A DNA stretch of 64,000 nt from Lasiosphaeris hirsuta (taxonomy: Eukaryota > Ascomycota > Sordariomycetes > Sordariales > Lasiosphaeriaceae). Positions 22,574 to 32,877 of the stretch are shown here, one piece after another (positions within the stretch are counted from its first letter, which is position 1; the number at the start of each line of letters is the position of its first letter). The stretch is taken from contig JAUKUA010000005.1 in the NCBI GenBank assembly GCA_030549175.1, positions 4,650,001 to 4,714,000 on the forward strand. The letters are read 5' to 3'. Under the pieces are notes generated by a model. It was not told the DNA's origin. It saw nothing but the letters and a program-made list of their open reading frames with translations, and ran no database searches. The position numbers and the translations under genes are program-made.

Positions 22574-22959
22574 TTTGGCGGTCGGTGGAAGTATTGTAAT
22601 TCTTTGAGAGGTTTCTGTATAGGGTTTTTTTAGGAATCGAAAATTCACCCGGCAGCAAAGCCCAAGGGCGACATCCATTCTTATACCTACAACATTGTGA
22701 TGGAATTAGATGACTAGGTATATAATAGAGTCCGAAAGCTCGTGTTTCAAATATACTGCAGCCCCATCCTCCGTTCCTTCGACTGCAACGGTAACATTTA
22801 AGGCACTGATAAGGTCTGAGAGGGTTTGTTTTCGGATAGGTCACGGGTCGGGTAGCAAACAAAGACAAGATTATCCACCACGTGCTTAAAGCCTACGGTA
22901 AATCATCCACGGCGAGGAATGGCTAGCCACTAGAGCCAAGACCTGGATTATTTAAGGAA

Positions 22960-23030
22960 GGATCCGAGAAGTCAGAGAAGTCCGAGAAGTCCGAGAAGCC
23001 AGAGAAGTCCGAGACGTCCGAGAAGATCGA
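22960..23030. repeat. GTCCGAGAA nonamer tandem repeat
   Basis: Seven or so degenerate copies of (G)TC(C/A)GAGAA run in tandem. They are not part of an identifiable gene. Confidence 0.75.
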
Positions 23031-23386
23031 GTGGGTGGTTTAGTAATAGTGGAGCCTTATCTGAGTCTACTAATAAACGAGGAACCTGGGAGAAACAACA
23101 GAGGCCACGGTCCGAGCTTAAGCCCTATCACCATGAGTTGATCACGAAGCCATGCCGTAACACAGGCCTGCAGCGAGGGGCAGCAAGCACACATGTCTAT
23201 GCGCACTGGCAGTGGACCTACGGCCCGGCTGGTATTGCAGCGAGAGATCTTCTCCGCAGGGGGGTAACAAGGGGGACAAGGATGTCAAATCGAAGCGTGC
23301 AAGACTTTGGCCAGCAGATGAAGGGCCATAAGCGCCGGATCCATCCTTAATTACCAGCTGCGCAAAAAGATTGCTATGCAGGAAAA

Positions 23387-23640
23387 TGCGGCGTGATACG
23401 GGTACAGTATCGATGGATTAGACAAATAGATAAGTAGACAGATAAGAGGATGAATGGGCAGTGAATGGCTTCCTCACGGCCCTAGTACCCACCTGGGCCT
23501 ACATCTTGCGCCTGGCCGGGAGCCATTCCTAACCTCCTCGTCTTCATAACCCAATTTACTCTACTTCACGGAATACAGCACAATTTCCAGTATTTACGTG
23601 ATATGAGTCAGGGTCGCCAGATAACCCTACTACGGCGACT
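23387..23640 (+). repeat. Repeat family D, copy 1
   Basis: It matches the reverse complement of 59695-59966. Shared blocks in order are GATACGGGTACAGTATCGAT, GGATTAGACAAATAGATAAG, TTGCGCCTGGCCGGGAGCCA, ACCCAATTTA and TGAGTCAGGGT-GCCAGATAACC. The middle parts differ. The other copy is inserted in an ankyrin gene, which shows the family is or was mobile. Confidence 0.8.
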
Positions 23641-24834
23641 TCCCTGTGCTCCAGGATTTGTGGGCGGAAAACTGTCTCATACAATTGATTGGGTCGGGGA
23701 AATGGCTCTCTACTTTGAATCGAGCTACCATACGCCTGGTACACCTAAGTTTTCTGGGAGAGGCGCCAATGTCGGGAGCAGAGGTATTACTACCGGTATC
23801 ATAGCCACGTTGAAATCTGGTAATGTCGGCTTAGATCTCCGTGTTCCGCATCTGTAGGTACAACTCAAACCTACACGAACACGGCCGAGAGTGCGTTATC
23901 TTGTTGACTGTAAGAGTATCTATGGTATCAATACCCCACATACTATCAGGGAAGGTTGCTCGGCAAGACCCACTTCAGATCGCCATGTCTTTTAAACGAC
24001 TTTGAACAGCCATCTTAGTTACATGAAAAGAGTCATGGTGCGGGCGCATCCGAGTCCCCACCAGTCCCTACTAGTTCCTTGGCTTGTGCCGACCGAGGAA
24101 GTGCCGTTCCTGGAAGCAAGTGAACTATGCTCTGAGTAACGTTGAACATTCTGCGAGGACGCAACCGCTCTATCTGATCGACGAGACGACTTCCACAAGT
24201 TAGAAAGTCCCGAAAGACTCGCATTTTCATCATCAATCTCAAGGAGGGAACCGCAATGTCACAGAGAGCAGAGTTCGATGCAACGCAACTAAAGCCTGCC
24301 GTTGGTCGTTAATGACGGATTTTTTCGTGGCAGCGTCTACTTTAGTGCACTTAGATTTCACTAATACCAGACCCGCGTAGATTCCTTTTATCTCTGCAAC
24401 AAACTGCTCTGAAATATTACGAGGCTCGATGGTCTATCAACCAGGCTTCAGCTTTAGCCCTACTTCACCAGGATCTTGATAAGAACAACGGTCAGCCAAC
24501 TGTACGGGATCTTCCCGGATCGCCGAATTGACCATCTAAAGCAGAACATGGCAACTCTCGACTATTGAAAGGTATAAATTCATGGCCTTATGCAGTCTCT
24601 GAATAGGTTAAGTTCAGCCCCGCGTTTTGACAATTATATCCGAAGTTAATAAGTATCTCCTATGTTCTGTCAATCTGGTCGTAAATAGTATTAAAGAAAG
24701 ATGCTACTAGAGGTGCAGAAGGCTGTACGGCTGATCCGAGCTAGTCGGAGTGGACTCGGAGCTCACAGAGCTGGACTGGCGAAGCCAGTTCGGATGTCGC
24801 CACGAAAGGACCGATACGATAGGAGCTCCCTAGT

Positions 24835-24954
24835 GAAGCCAGAGAGCGAAAGGCAGGCTTCAATTGATCACTTACCCAACCCCATATCATACGAACCCCC
24901 ATCTTGCGGTGCAACCCCCTATACTCGTCGCCTCCGATGCATTATGCGTTACAC
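24835..24954 (+). repeat. LTR-like tail, repeat family E
   Basis: Similar to the end of the element at 46734-46968. Shared blocks are GAGAGC-AAGG-AGGCTTCAAT, TTGATCA, CCAACCCC, GTGCAACCCCCTAT and a terminal CGTTACA. It is probably a decayed solo LTR fragment. Confidence 0.6.
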
Positions 24955-26005
24955 TAATATACAACTATAAATTGCAAAAGATAAGAGTAGCAGAATGGTT
25001 ACACCGTAATTGTGATGGCTGGCCACCCTGGGAACCTGCCTGGCGGTTGCCAGGCTTGGGCTGAGTTTTCTTTGAAAAAGAAAACCTCTGGAAAAACTAA
25101 TAAAAAATGATGTACTTTACTGAATAAACCAGTTTTTGAGAAACAATAAATGCACTCAGGGTTATTGTAAAGTGATAGGTGATTAAGGAAGATGACTCGC
25201 GTGAACTATGAATCACTAGCGATTAGGTGTTGAAGACAAGCTGAATATCAATCACTGCGTTGCTGCATTGGCTGATTCTTGCAGGAGAGTAGTTCTCCTG
25301 CCCCCTGTGGTCATGGGAGCCACCTATAGTGACTGCTAGTGTTGAAAAACACGGCACTCTGGATCCGAGCCACAAGATGATAATTGTGTTGCTTGTTCTC
25401 TGGCTCTCTGTCAGAGCCAGAGAGCTCATTCTTATGAGCTCATTCTTATAGCTGTGAATCGTGACCAACTGTGTACGCGTCTACATAGTATGGCAACTAT
25501 TACCAATCCACGGCTACAAATCCACAGTTCTGGCCAGAACCCACTTTCTTTCTGACAGATAGGGTTCCAGTAAGCCGATATGAGCCTTCGACCTACTAGG
25601 TCGGTGTCAGGGCACCCCCTTTAGGTTTAATTGGGCATCAAAAAATGGTTCGAAGGCTCCTTCCGCGCAGCCTGACCGCCCCTCATCGGAAGCACGATTA
25701 TCCGAGTTAAAAATGCTCTGGTTGGCCAAAACAGCTGTGGTGCCTTGTTGACAGCGCAGGCGAGGAGCACATCGCTGCCCAAAATTTCTTCCTTATCCTC
25801 ACAGTTCAGTTACAGAACTTTGCGCATTGCTCCGGTCATCGCATCGCGCCGGATAGTCCGTCGCGAGAACACGAGGTTCCAGTACGTGCGATTCAATACC
25901 CCCTACCTTGTAGGTCCGATCGTAAAATAACGGGAATCCGCTGCTAACCAAAACACACTTCAGCGGACATGCGCAGGTCACCAATTTCGAACGGCAAAAA
26001 CAAAA

Positions 26006-28138
26006 ATGGCACTGTACCAGCCTCTCGATGCGTCTTGCAAGGAGATTCGCCTGTTGAAAATCACGGGCGAATCGCAAGGAATGATAACCTGCCGGCTGCA
26101 CACGGTCTCGTTAGCGGACGGGATACCACGGTTCACAGCACTGTCCTATGTCTGGGGCTCACCCACACCAAATACCTCGATTTTGGTCAATGGCGCAGAG
26201 TTGAGCATCACTATGAACTTGGCCGACGCTTTGAAGTCCGTCACAAGTCACTGGCAAGCTTCATTCCCAGGCAGCGACCCTGCCGATTTTTGGCTGTGGG
26301 TCGACAGCGTCTGCATCAACCAAGCCGATCTACAAGAACGCGGATCCCAGGTCCAGCTAATGAGTACCCTGTACCAGTCGGCGGAGCTCGTCATTGGATG
26401 GGTCGGTGCGGCTGAGCCAGAGCGTATCCTTTTGGCCTTCGACACGATCTTGATACTCGGGAAAGAGTTCAACCGACTAGCATGGAAGAATTCTGGGGGA
26501 TCGATGGCTGCAAGTGACCTTAACTGGCTGAAGGGTTACCCATACCTTTACACACTGGATTCCGAGGGTGCGAATGAGAGGTGGAGCGCTATCTACCATT
26601 TGCTTGATTTGCCGTACTGGACTCGACTGTGGATTTTCCAGGAAGCTGTGCTAGCAAGAAAGCTGTTACTTTCTTCTCCCTTCGCATCTATTGACTTCAA
26701 TATCCTAGCACACACAACCCTGGGAGTTTGCCAAATGCTTACGGTCCCGCAGGGGCAACTGACCACTCCCGTCTCTGAGCTTTGGATGGCACTTCGTCTC
26801 AATACCACTCATTGGAAACGCGTCATCTGCATCCAAGCGGCTAGGAGTGGATATACGCCCGAAAGCGGCCCTCGAGAAGCGTTTCGGCGCTCTCCTAAAT
26901 ATTTGGCACACAGACTCGCGTTGGGATCCAATTTGCTGGAAGCTACAGATCCGAGAGATTATGTGTACGGCATGCTCGGTCTCAACGGCTTGCATATTAT
27001 GCCAAACTACAAGTCAGAGCATCCCTACAGCGCCTGGATGGACTACGTCAAATGCTGGACGTCGATCCCCGGTGGCTGTTTAGATGAGCTTGGTGCAGAT
27101 TCGATATGTCAGCTTGCCTTCCTAGATTTCTCCGGCATTGGATTCTTCGAGTATCCTCTGGGATGTCCAAGCTGGGTCCCAAACTTTCCTGCGAGGGCAA
27201 GAATGATGGTTCCTCGCAATGGAGTAACTAGGAACCCGATTCTCACAGGCAAGGACGACGCTCTAGAGATTTTGGGCAACATCATGAAGGTCAAAGGACT
27301 TGTCATAGGACGCATACATCGGATTGCGCTATCAGACATACCCCCGAACGGCGCCAACACCCCGAGAGAATTCGAAGTCGCCGGCTCAATCCTTCAATAC
27401 CTGGGCGGGCTTGTAGCGCGCTATCCAAAGTATGTCACTGGCATCTCCCCTATTCACGCTTTGACGAGAATACTTCTTGGGGAGGACGATGTCGTCGTTT
27501 CGCCCACGACTGCAGAGCTGTTCCGCCGGGGGTTTGAGCTCTTGCTGAGCCTTTGTGGTTTCGTCTTCGCTTCATCAAGCGACTCTTCTGTGGCTACAAT
27601 TGAAGACGCCGCCCGCCTGAAACTCGGACTTGGTCCGGAGGCCAACCCTATACGCTGGCTGGTGGACAATTTCTGGACCACGTCGGAGATCCACGAGACA
27701 GGCATCTCAAAGCTTGAAACCCTGCGATCTGCAGAGCTCTATCTCCAAAGTTTCACCAACGACTTTGCGGAAAGGTTTGTTCAGATCCACAAGCTCTTCC
27801 AGGACAGCATTATCCTTGAGACTGAAGACGGGCACGTGGGGGCATGCCCCCGGGGCTCGCAGGTTGGGGATATTTTAGTCGCGTTGTACGGGAACAAGTA
27901 TCCCGTTGTGCTTCGACCGGCTGAAGAGGGGAAGTACCGCTTTGTGGGCAACGCCTCTGTTTGGGGATTTATGGATGGTGAGGCATTCTTGCCCCCATTC
28001 TCGGCAAAACGAGAGCGGAATGTGCCGCCATCGGCCAGGAAGCAGCGTAAGAGCTCTTCTATTGGTCGCAAGGGCCCTAATAAGCCAAACAGAGGGGTCA
28101 TTCCAGTCTCGGATTTACAGACGTTTGAGGTTATCTGA
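26006..28138 (+). CDS. HET-domain (heterokaryon incompatibility) protein
   Basis: A 710-residue single-exon HET protein. The three classic blocks are in order: RFTALSYVWGSP at residues 42-53, WVDSVCINQADLQER at 98-112, and MSTLYQSAELVIGWVG at 119-134. The part after residue about 200 is an alpha-helical region typical of long HET proteins, including DPRDYVYGMLGL, which marks the end of many HET N-terminal modules. The C-terminus is basic (KRERN, RKQRKSS). No nucleotide-binding, WD40 or membrane segment is seen. HET proteins trigger cell death when incompatible alleles or partners meet. The start ATG is the first in frame and lies 7 bp after a CAAAAAC stretch. Nothing is broken, so it is probably functional. 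Confidence 0.92.
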   Translation: MALYQPLDASCKEIRLLKITGESQGMITCRLHTVSLADGIPRFTALSYVWGSPTPNTSILVNGAELSITMNLADALKSVTSHWQASFPGSDPADFWLWVDSVCINQADLQERGSQVQLMSTLYQSAELVIGWVGAAEPERILLAFDTILILGKEFNRLAWKNSGGSMAASDLNWLKGYPYLYTLDSEGANERWSAIYHLLDLPYWTRLWIFQEAVLARKLLLSSPFASIDFNILAHTTLGVCQMLTVPQGQLTTPVSELWMALRLNTTHWKRVICIQAARSGYTPESGPREAFRRSPKYLAHRLALGSNLLEATDPRDYVYGMLGLNGLHIMPNYKSEHPYSAWMDYVKCWTSIPGGCLDELGADSICQLAFLDFSGIGFFEYPLGCPSWVPNFPARARMMVPRNGVTRNPILTGKDDALEILGNIMKVKGLVIGRIHRIALSDIPPNGANTPREFEVAGSILQYLGGLVARYPKYVTGISPIHALTRILLGEDDVVVSPTTAELFRRGFELLLSLCGFVFASSSDSSVATIEDAARLKLGLGPEANPIRWLVDNFWTTSEIHETGISKLETLRSAELYLQSFTNDFAERFVQIHKLFQDSIILETEDGHVGACPRGSQVGDILVALYGNKYPVVLRPAEEGKYRFVGNASVWGFMDGEAFLPPFSAKRERNVPPSARKQRKSSSIGRKGPNKPNRGVIPVSDLQTFEVI

Positions 28139-28545
28139 GGGGTGGATATTTTTTTTAGGTTATTTAACAGTGCATTCTATACGGTGCGATGTATATCTTA
28201 ATGCTATTTGTTCCCGTTTTGGCACTTGAGGTGACGGGAAGGAGCAAGATGCCTGATTCGGATATTCCCTTCTTCCATGCCTCAGAGCGGTGACTTTGGT
28301 CGTGAGCTGCACAACGGTGAGGATGCGAAACGAGTTCAATACCGTGGTGGAAAGCCATGAGCGGGGGGCCTGCGACCCAAAGCGCTATTCGACGGCCGCG
28401 CGAGCGGCTTGGGACGTGGCCGCCCCGCTGAGACGGACTGCGCACGGACTACGAAGCCACGATGAGCAGGTTCTGCCATGTCACAGGCACCCGGCCCGGC
28501 TCAGTGGTGGAGGAGGCGGTATTCCCATTCTCTATAGTTCAGTTC
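28139..28545. other. Intergenic region, no feature seen
   Basis: Short DNA stretch between the HET gene and the 3' end of the LINE relic. No supportable gene. Confidence 0.5.
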
Positions 28546-29480
28546 AATCTAGTTACATAGAGTAAAATGTGGTGGCCAGAGGTGGCCTTACAGCAGTAGT
28601 GATGAAAGATATTTCAGAGCTCCCTTTCCTAATACAAACTCGAAGAGGGCACTTTCCGTCTCTACTCCGTATTCCGCCATGATTTCTATTCTGATGTGAC
28701 AGATTAAAGCACACTGTACGAGATGAATGGGTTCTTTTGGTGCCCCGCATGCGCAGGACTGTAGGCTGTGTTGTGGTATGTTGATCCCATGTTGAAACGT
28801 TGGAAGTGCGAGACAAACTTGCCGTGGCCTGTCTTATGTGCTAGGAACTGGGCCATAACTGGCCAAAGGAGCCCTAGGGTAGTAGTTGCAAGGCCTTCGT
28901 TGCGCTCTTGGTATCTTTTTGGTCGTGCCTTGTGCCACCAGTCGGTTTTGATCTGCCGTGCTTTCTTCCGGGCTTCAACTTGCACTCGTAGAAGTATAGG
29001 AAGGCCTTGCAGGGGGGGGGGGGGTTGGCTGCTCCAGCTTTGGTCAGTTCGTCTGCTCTTTCGTTGCCTGTGATGCCTCTGCGGTCAGGGGACAACACTA
29101 TACCAGTTGTGCTTCCCCGGCTAGTAAGAAGCTGTCTGCATTTCAAGGCCCTGGCCTGTGATGTATTTGTAGGATGTACTGTCACGGCGTATTGGCTGTC
29201 TGGCTGTCTGGCTATCTGGCTGTCTGGCTATCTGGCTGTCTGGCTGTCTGGCTGTCTGGCTGTCTGGCTGTCTGGCTCTCTGAGCATATGTAGACCCGGT
29301 ACGGTGGGAGTGCTGTGATGGTTCTGGCCGCTGCTTCCATTGCGGTAAGTTCTGCGTCCAGTGCTTCGGCTGGTTCCATAGGTTGCGTACACGAGGCTGT
29401 CTCTCTGTTTCCAGAGTACGTGTTGAATTACCCATATTCTAAGGTGTGGCCAGATATTCCAGCGTGTGAGACCGAATCTC
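28546..29480 (-). mobile_element. Dead LINE (Tad/I-like) 3' end with RNase H domain
   Basis: Minus-strand fragments, broken by frameshifts and stops, spell the C-terminal part of a fungal non-LTR retrotransposon ORF2. MEPAEALDAELTAMEAAA is the start of an RNase H domain. DRRGITGNERADELTKAGA is its GxxGNExADxxAK block. Then come an arginine-rich linker, MAQFLAHKTGHGKF, and a cysteine-rich tail that appears only when frames are combined. The 5' reverse transcriptase part is absent. A G13 run (29012-29024) and a tandem decamer lie inside. It is immobile. Confidence 0.75.
29188..29283. repeat. 10-bp tandem repeat inside the RNase H relic
   Basis: About nine copies of CTGGCTGTCT / CTGGCTATCT run head to tail. 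On the LINE coding strand they translate as repeated DSQTARQP-like peptides. They start exactly where an RNase H domain would have an SDSQ-type motif, so they appear to be an expansion of that codon stretch. Confidence 0.85.
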
Positions 29481-29582
29481 ACGGATCGGCCAAATAAGCC
29501 TCTTCCTTGGCCGAAGGGCTTTCTGTGGGCGACACAGAGCAAATGGAAAAGTGTTGATGGATTGGTGGTGTTGTAGGCCAGG

Positions 29583-29686
29583 TTTTCCTGGCCCTGCAAC
29601 AGCTATCTAGGTGTGGCCCAAAGGCACTAGCTAGGCGAGGTGGCGTGTGCACCCTGCACCCTCGAGGTGGGGCACCACCTCCAACA
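29583..29686 (-). repeat. LTR-like repeat family C, copy 1
   Basis: Read on the minus strand it starts TGTTGGAGGTGGTGCCCCAC and continues with CGAGGGTGCAGGGTGCACAC, GCCACCTCGCCTAG and TGCCTTTGGGCCACAC to AGATAGCTGT-GCAGGG. Near-identical copies lie at 61520-61635 and, shorter, at 48128-48190. The TG start and the size suggest LTR ends. Confidence 0.7.
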
Positions 29687-30480
29687 CTTTCCCATGAGAA
29701 CCTGAGGACTCTGGGCAGTCGGAAGGAGTCAGCGAGAACACACTAAAGTCAATTTGACCCCATAAATCGTGTGTATATGTGGTCCAATCCAACAGTACGC
29801 TACAAGGGTCCAGCCAGTGCCAGTTTCAGACCTGGATCCATTTTTGTAAATCATTGAGCCAGGAGTGGAATGACCTACAAACCCCTACGGAAGAAACTTG
29901 AGACTGCGGGCATATACTGGTACATGGTGTGGGATAGTACACGACATCTTAGTTTAATCCTATATAGTATCCTAACTCCCAAACTAGGACGGTATTGAGC
30001 ATACTAGTAGGTAATACGGCATAGTACATAGTATACTAGCACTTAGAATATACCAGTACATGATATACTAGCCCAGAACATACCAGTACGTAACATGCCA
30101 GCATAGAATATACTAGTATATGATATTCTAGCTTAAAGTATACTAGTCAATATAACATAGTCGTATATTACAGAATAGCTTAGAAGCTGTACTGGTTCCG
30201 ATTTCGCGAATCATCCGCACTGCCACTAACATAAGAATAGCTTTTCTGGGATACTCTGTGTGGTGTTGTTGGACGGCACCAAGAACCGCGCACTAGCAAT
30301 GCTCCTGCAAATGGCAGTTGGCGGAGGGCACTTCCATTTGTTGAATCAAGGCATTCTTCCACCTTGGAATGCGCTACTTCCGAAGCTCCTAAAAAAGGTC
30401 ATCTGGCAAAGCCAGAGGGCCATAAGAAATACAATCACGCAGTTGCAACGCTATCAACTCTACCTAATCTAGTATGCAAT
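29687..30480. repeat. Intergenic DNA with degenerate minisatellite (about 29915-30165)
   Basis: The core is an array of roughly 30-35 bp units around ATACCAGTACATGATATACTAGC. It resembles the second array at 5826-6090. The 70-codon plus-strand frame at 30260-30472 has no recognised content. No gene is supported. Confidence 0.6.
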
Positions 30481-30714
30481 GTTTCTAACATTATGCGTTA
30501 TCTACTTTCCATCGACAGGAAACTTTAGCCGGGTGACTGAAAACGGGCCTCTGAGGCTGTGCGGTGGCTGCGTATAGGACCCCCCTAGCTCAAGGAAGAA
30601 TCAGGGAAGACTCAGGATAAATCAGCCACAGCTCACCCCAGCTCACCCCAGTTCAGGACCACGAAGGAAAAAGAAAATTTCGTGTGCCCAGATTCGTCTC
30701 AGATCACCAGGCTG
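30481..30714 (-). repeat. Repeat family A, right copy (inverted)
   Basis: The reverse complement of this block matches 5008-5226. It carries the same order of blocks, ending with CAGCCTGGTGA on the minus strand. Together with the minisatellites just inside each copy it forms a large inverted pair about 25 kb apart. Confidence 0.8.
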
Positions 30715-30888
30715 TAATGACCCCTCCTCTGCACACAGGGCGCCCTGGCACGACTATGTTACCATACAAAGTAAACGCAAAGCATAACGTTACTACGAAC
30801 CCAAAACAAATCATCCGGCAGACTGAGCCACCACTCCAATCCTCGCCCTTAATCTCCATCGCTCCCCCTTCCCCCTTTGGCGGGGCGA

Positions 30889-31693
30889 TCAGCACTTGCA
30901 CTGCTCGTTCTGGGGATCCGCATGAAGGCTGTAAGCCTTCCTACCATAGCTCCCCGAGCTCGCCGAATTCTCGTAGACGTCGAAGAAGCCACCGTGGAAG
31001 TCTTTATACGAACCTTGGCAATACCCATTGATGAGATGCGTAAGGATGGCATTGCACTCGGCCGTGGCCAGGAAGAGGATACCGTAGCCCGTGTACTTGA
31101 GGTACACGTTCATATCCGGTCCCGGCTGGTTATTGACTTCGCTCTTCTGCGTCGCGGCACGGTATATCTGCGTGACGCCCGAGCCGATGCCCAGGTTGAA
31201 GGCGAAGCAAGCCGAGGAGACGCCCAGCGTCACTATGCTATCGTAGGCCCAAGTACCGCTGCTGTAGCAGATCCACTCGGCCTTGCGTCCGTTTGTGCCG
31301 CCAACAACGGCACCTCGCGAGTCGCGGGTAGCCAGGGCGTGGGTAAGGTCGCCGTGGCCAGGAGCAGCATACCGGGGTACCAGGTCCCGCTTCGCGAGCG
31401 CCTGGATCTCGTGCTTCTCGTAGACATCGGTGGGGATAGTGAGGAGCTGGCCGCCCGTTACGTTCTGCCACGCCAGCGGACCCGTCTCGAGATACAGAGA
31501 CTCCAGCACCTCGGTGATGCGGATGGCGTCTGTGGTATCTTGGCGCGCCGCGAGCCCGCTTTGTGCACCTGGGAAGGCCATCGGGGTGACGCTGGCGCTC
31601 GCGCCGGCCACGAAGGCCGCTAAGATCGTAGAGGCTTGTTCACTGTTAGTGGGTACGTTATGGCACACCTAGGAGATAGCACATACCGCGCAT
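30889..31693 (-). CDS. Secreted cysteine-containing protein (possibly CSS2-C-like)
   Basis: A secreted protein of 250 residues. I place the start at 31693 with a 7 nt first coding exon (31693-31687), an intron at 31635-31686 (GTATGT donor, CACTAAC branch, AAG acceptor) and exon 2 at 31634-30889. The join yields a clean signal peptide, MRASTILAAFVAGASASVTP; without it the frame starts poorly. A Lys-Arg pair (LAKRDLVPRY) near residue 85 may be a Kex2 site, leaving a C-terminal domain with six cysteines (WICYS, SSACF, TAECN, NGYCQ, and the final CKC). The domain contains GPDMNVYLKYTGYGILF and ends HADPQNEQCKC. It recalls fungal proteins annotated with a secreted CSS2 C-terminal domain, but I hold that name loosely. 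No catalytic motif is visible. Confidence 0.72.
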
Positions 31694-32877
31694 TGTTTGG
31701 TAGTTCCAAAGTATATCTTTTGAAGTGTAGTTCTGAAGTGAGTGTTTGCGATGGGATGGAGCGGGAGTTGGTTATGATGAGGATGCACTTCTTACCTGTC
31801 TGGAGGAGGAAAGGGGGGCCCTTATTTATGTACCTCTTGGTTTTACTTCCCCGTCAGAGGTTAGGAGTAAAAAGCTCTCTTCTTCGTATCTACTATCCAG
31901 ACGTGGCCTATCGATGAAGCCTGTACATGTTTGGAATCATGCGTACCTCTTCAATGCGATCAAGTGGAATCGTCAGCCACTCCTTGCTGATCAAGCTGTA
32001 TGGTGTCGTGACCGACGTAGCCAGTCACATCTTTAGGTGGCACCTAAGCGGTACGGACAGGATCGCTGGCGCGCCATAGCCACTTAGGCTTTTTTTTTTT
32101 TTTTTTTTTTTGCTAGCATGCGACCATGGGAAAGGGTCCGCATCTTGGCCGAGGCCTGAAGGCGGGCGTCCGTGATGATTGGTTCTGTGGTATTGGCAAG
32201 CTTGATCCCACCCGCTTAGCTCTATCATGCACGTATTAGCGTCTAGCGGCCCAGCAGCACATCATTGGTCGAGGCAAATGATTATGGTAGTCCTCGAGCT
32301 CGGGCAACGGGGCACTGCTGTCTCAATATGCGATAAGCTCTACATTCTAGCAAAAACGCCGCACATTTGATGTTCGGACCTCGAGACGAGCTGGTTGTGA
32401 GGTACAACACTACGAGTGTGAGATTTTAGTTTCCAAGCTCAACCAAGGGACTCACGACTCATGGAGTTGACCGGAGGCTCCCATCACATTCGCCCAACAC
32501 CATCCCCCGCATTTTGGCATTTCCTTCTACTCGTCCCGACCTCACGCTCTCTAAACCAACTGCCCTCCCAAAACTCCGCCAAATACCCTGAACCGCACCC
32601 AAATCTCCAACCACCCCAAAAACGGCTCCCACCTCGGATCGGGGAGGTGCTCGCTTTTTGCCTCACCTCCTATTTAGGTTTTGCGACTAATGCAGACGTG
32701 GTCAGAAAATGCTGTGGAGGGTGACTAAACAGGTAGTCGATCAGCACTTATAAGTTTTGGCAACTTTAGTCGTCTATCTACTATCTATCATGATTCATTT
32801 GCCTTTATTTTCACCTCCACCTTTCAGTTCAGTTTAATTTCAAGCCCAACATCAGGTAAGGTACCCAACCAAACAAG
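31694..32877. other. Intergenic region with T-tract
   Basis: A run of about 22 T residues lies at 32090-32111. The rest is AT-moderate DNA that includes the promoter of the secreted protein gene. No gene is supported. Confidence 0.5.

Larger units (their letters stand above)
22574..26005. other. Repeat-rich intergenic region
   Basis: There is no convincing gene over 3.4 kb. It holds a 9-mer array at about 22960-23030, repeat family D at about 23387-23640, an LTR-like tail (family E) at about 24835-24954, and AT-rich DNA between. The last 1 kb before the HET gene probably includes its promoter. Confidence 0.55.

Noticed and set aside
29188..29283. Regular repeats considered as a CRISPR array
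   Set aside because: The units are head-to-tail decamers without spacers, in a fungal LINE.
30877..31623. Plus-strand frame of 248 codons opposite the secreted protein gene
   Set aside because: The minus strand has a signal peptide, an intron with consensus donor and branch, and a cysteine pattern; the plus frame has none of these.
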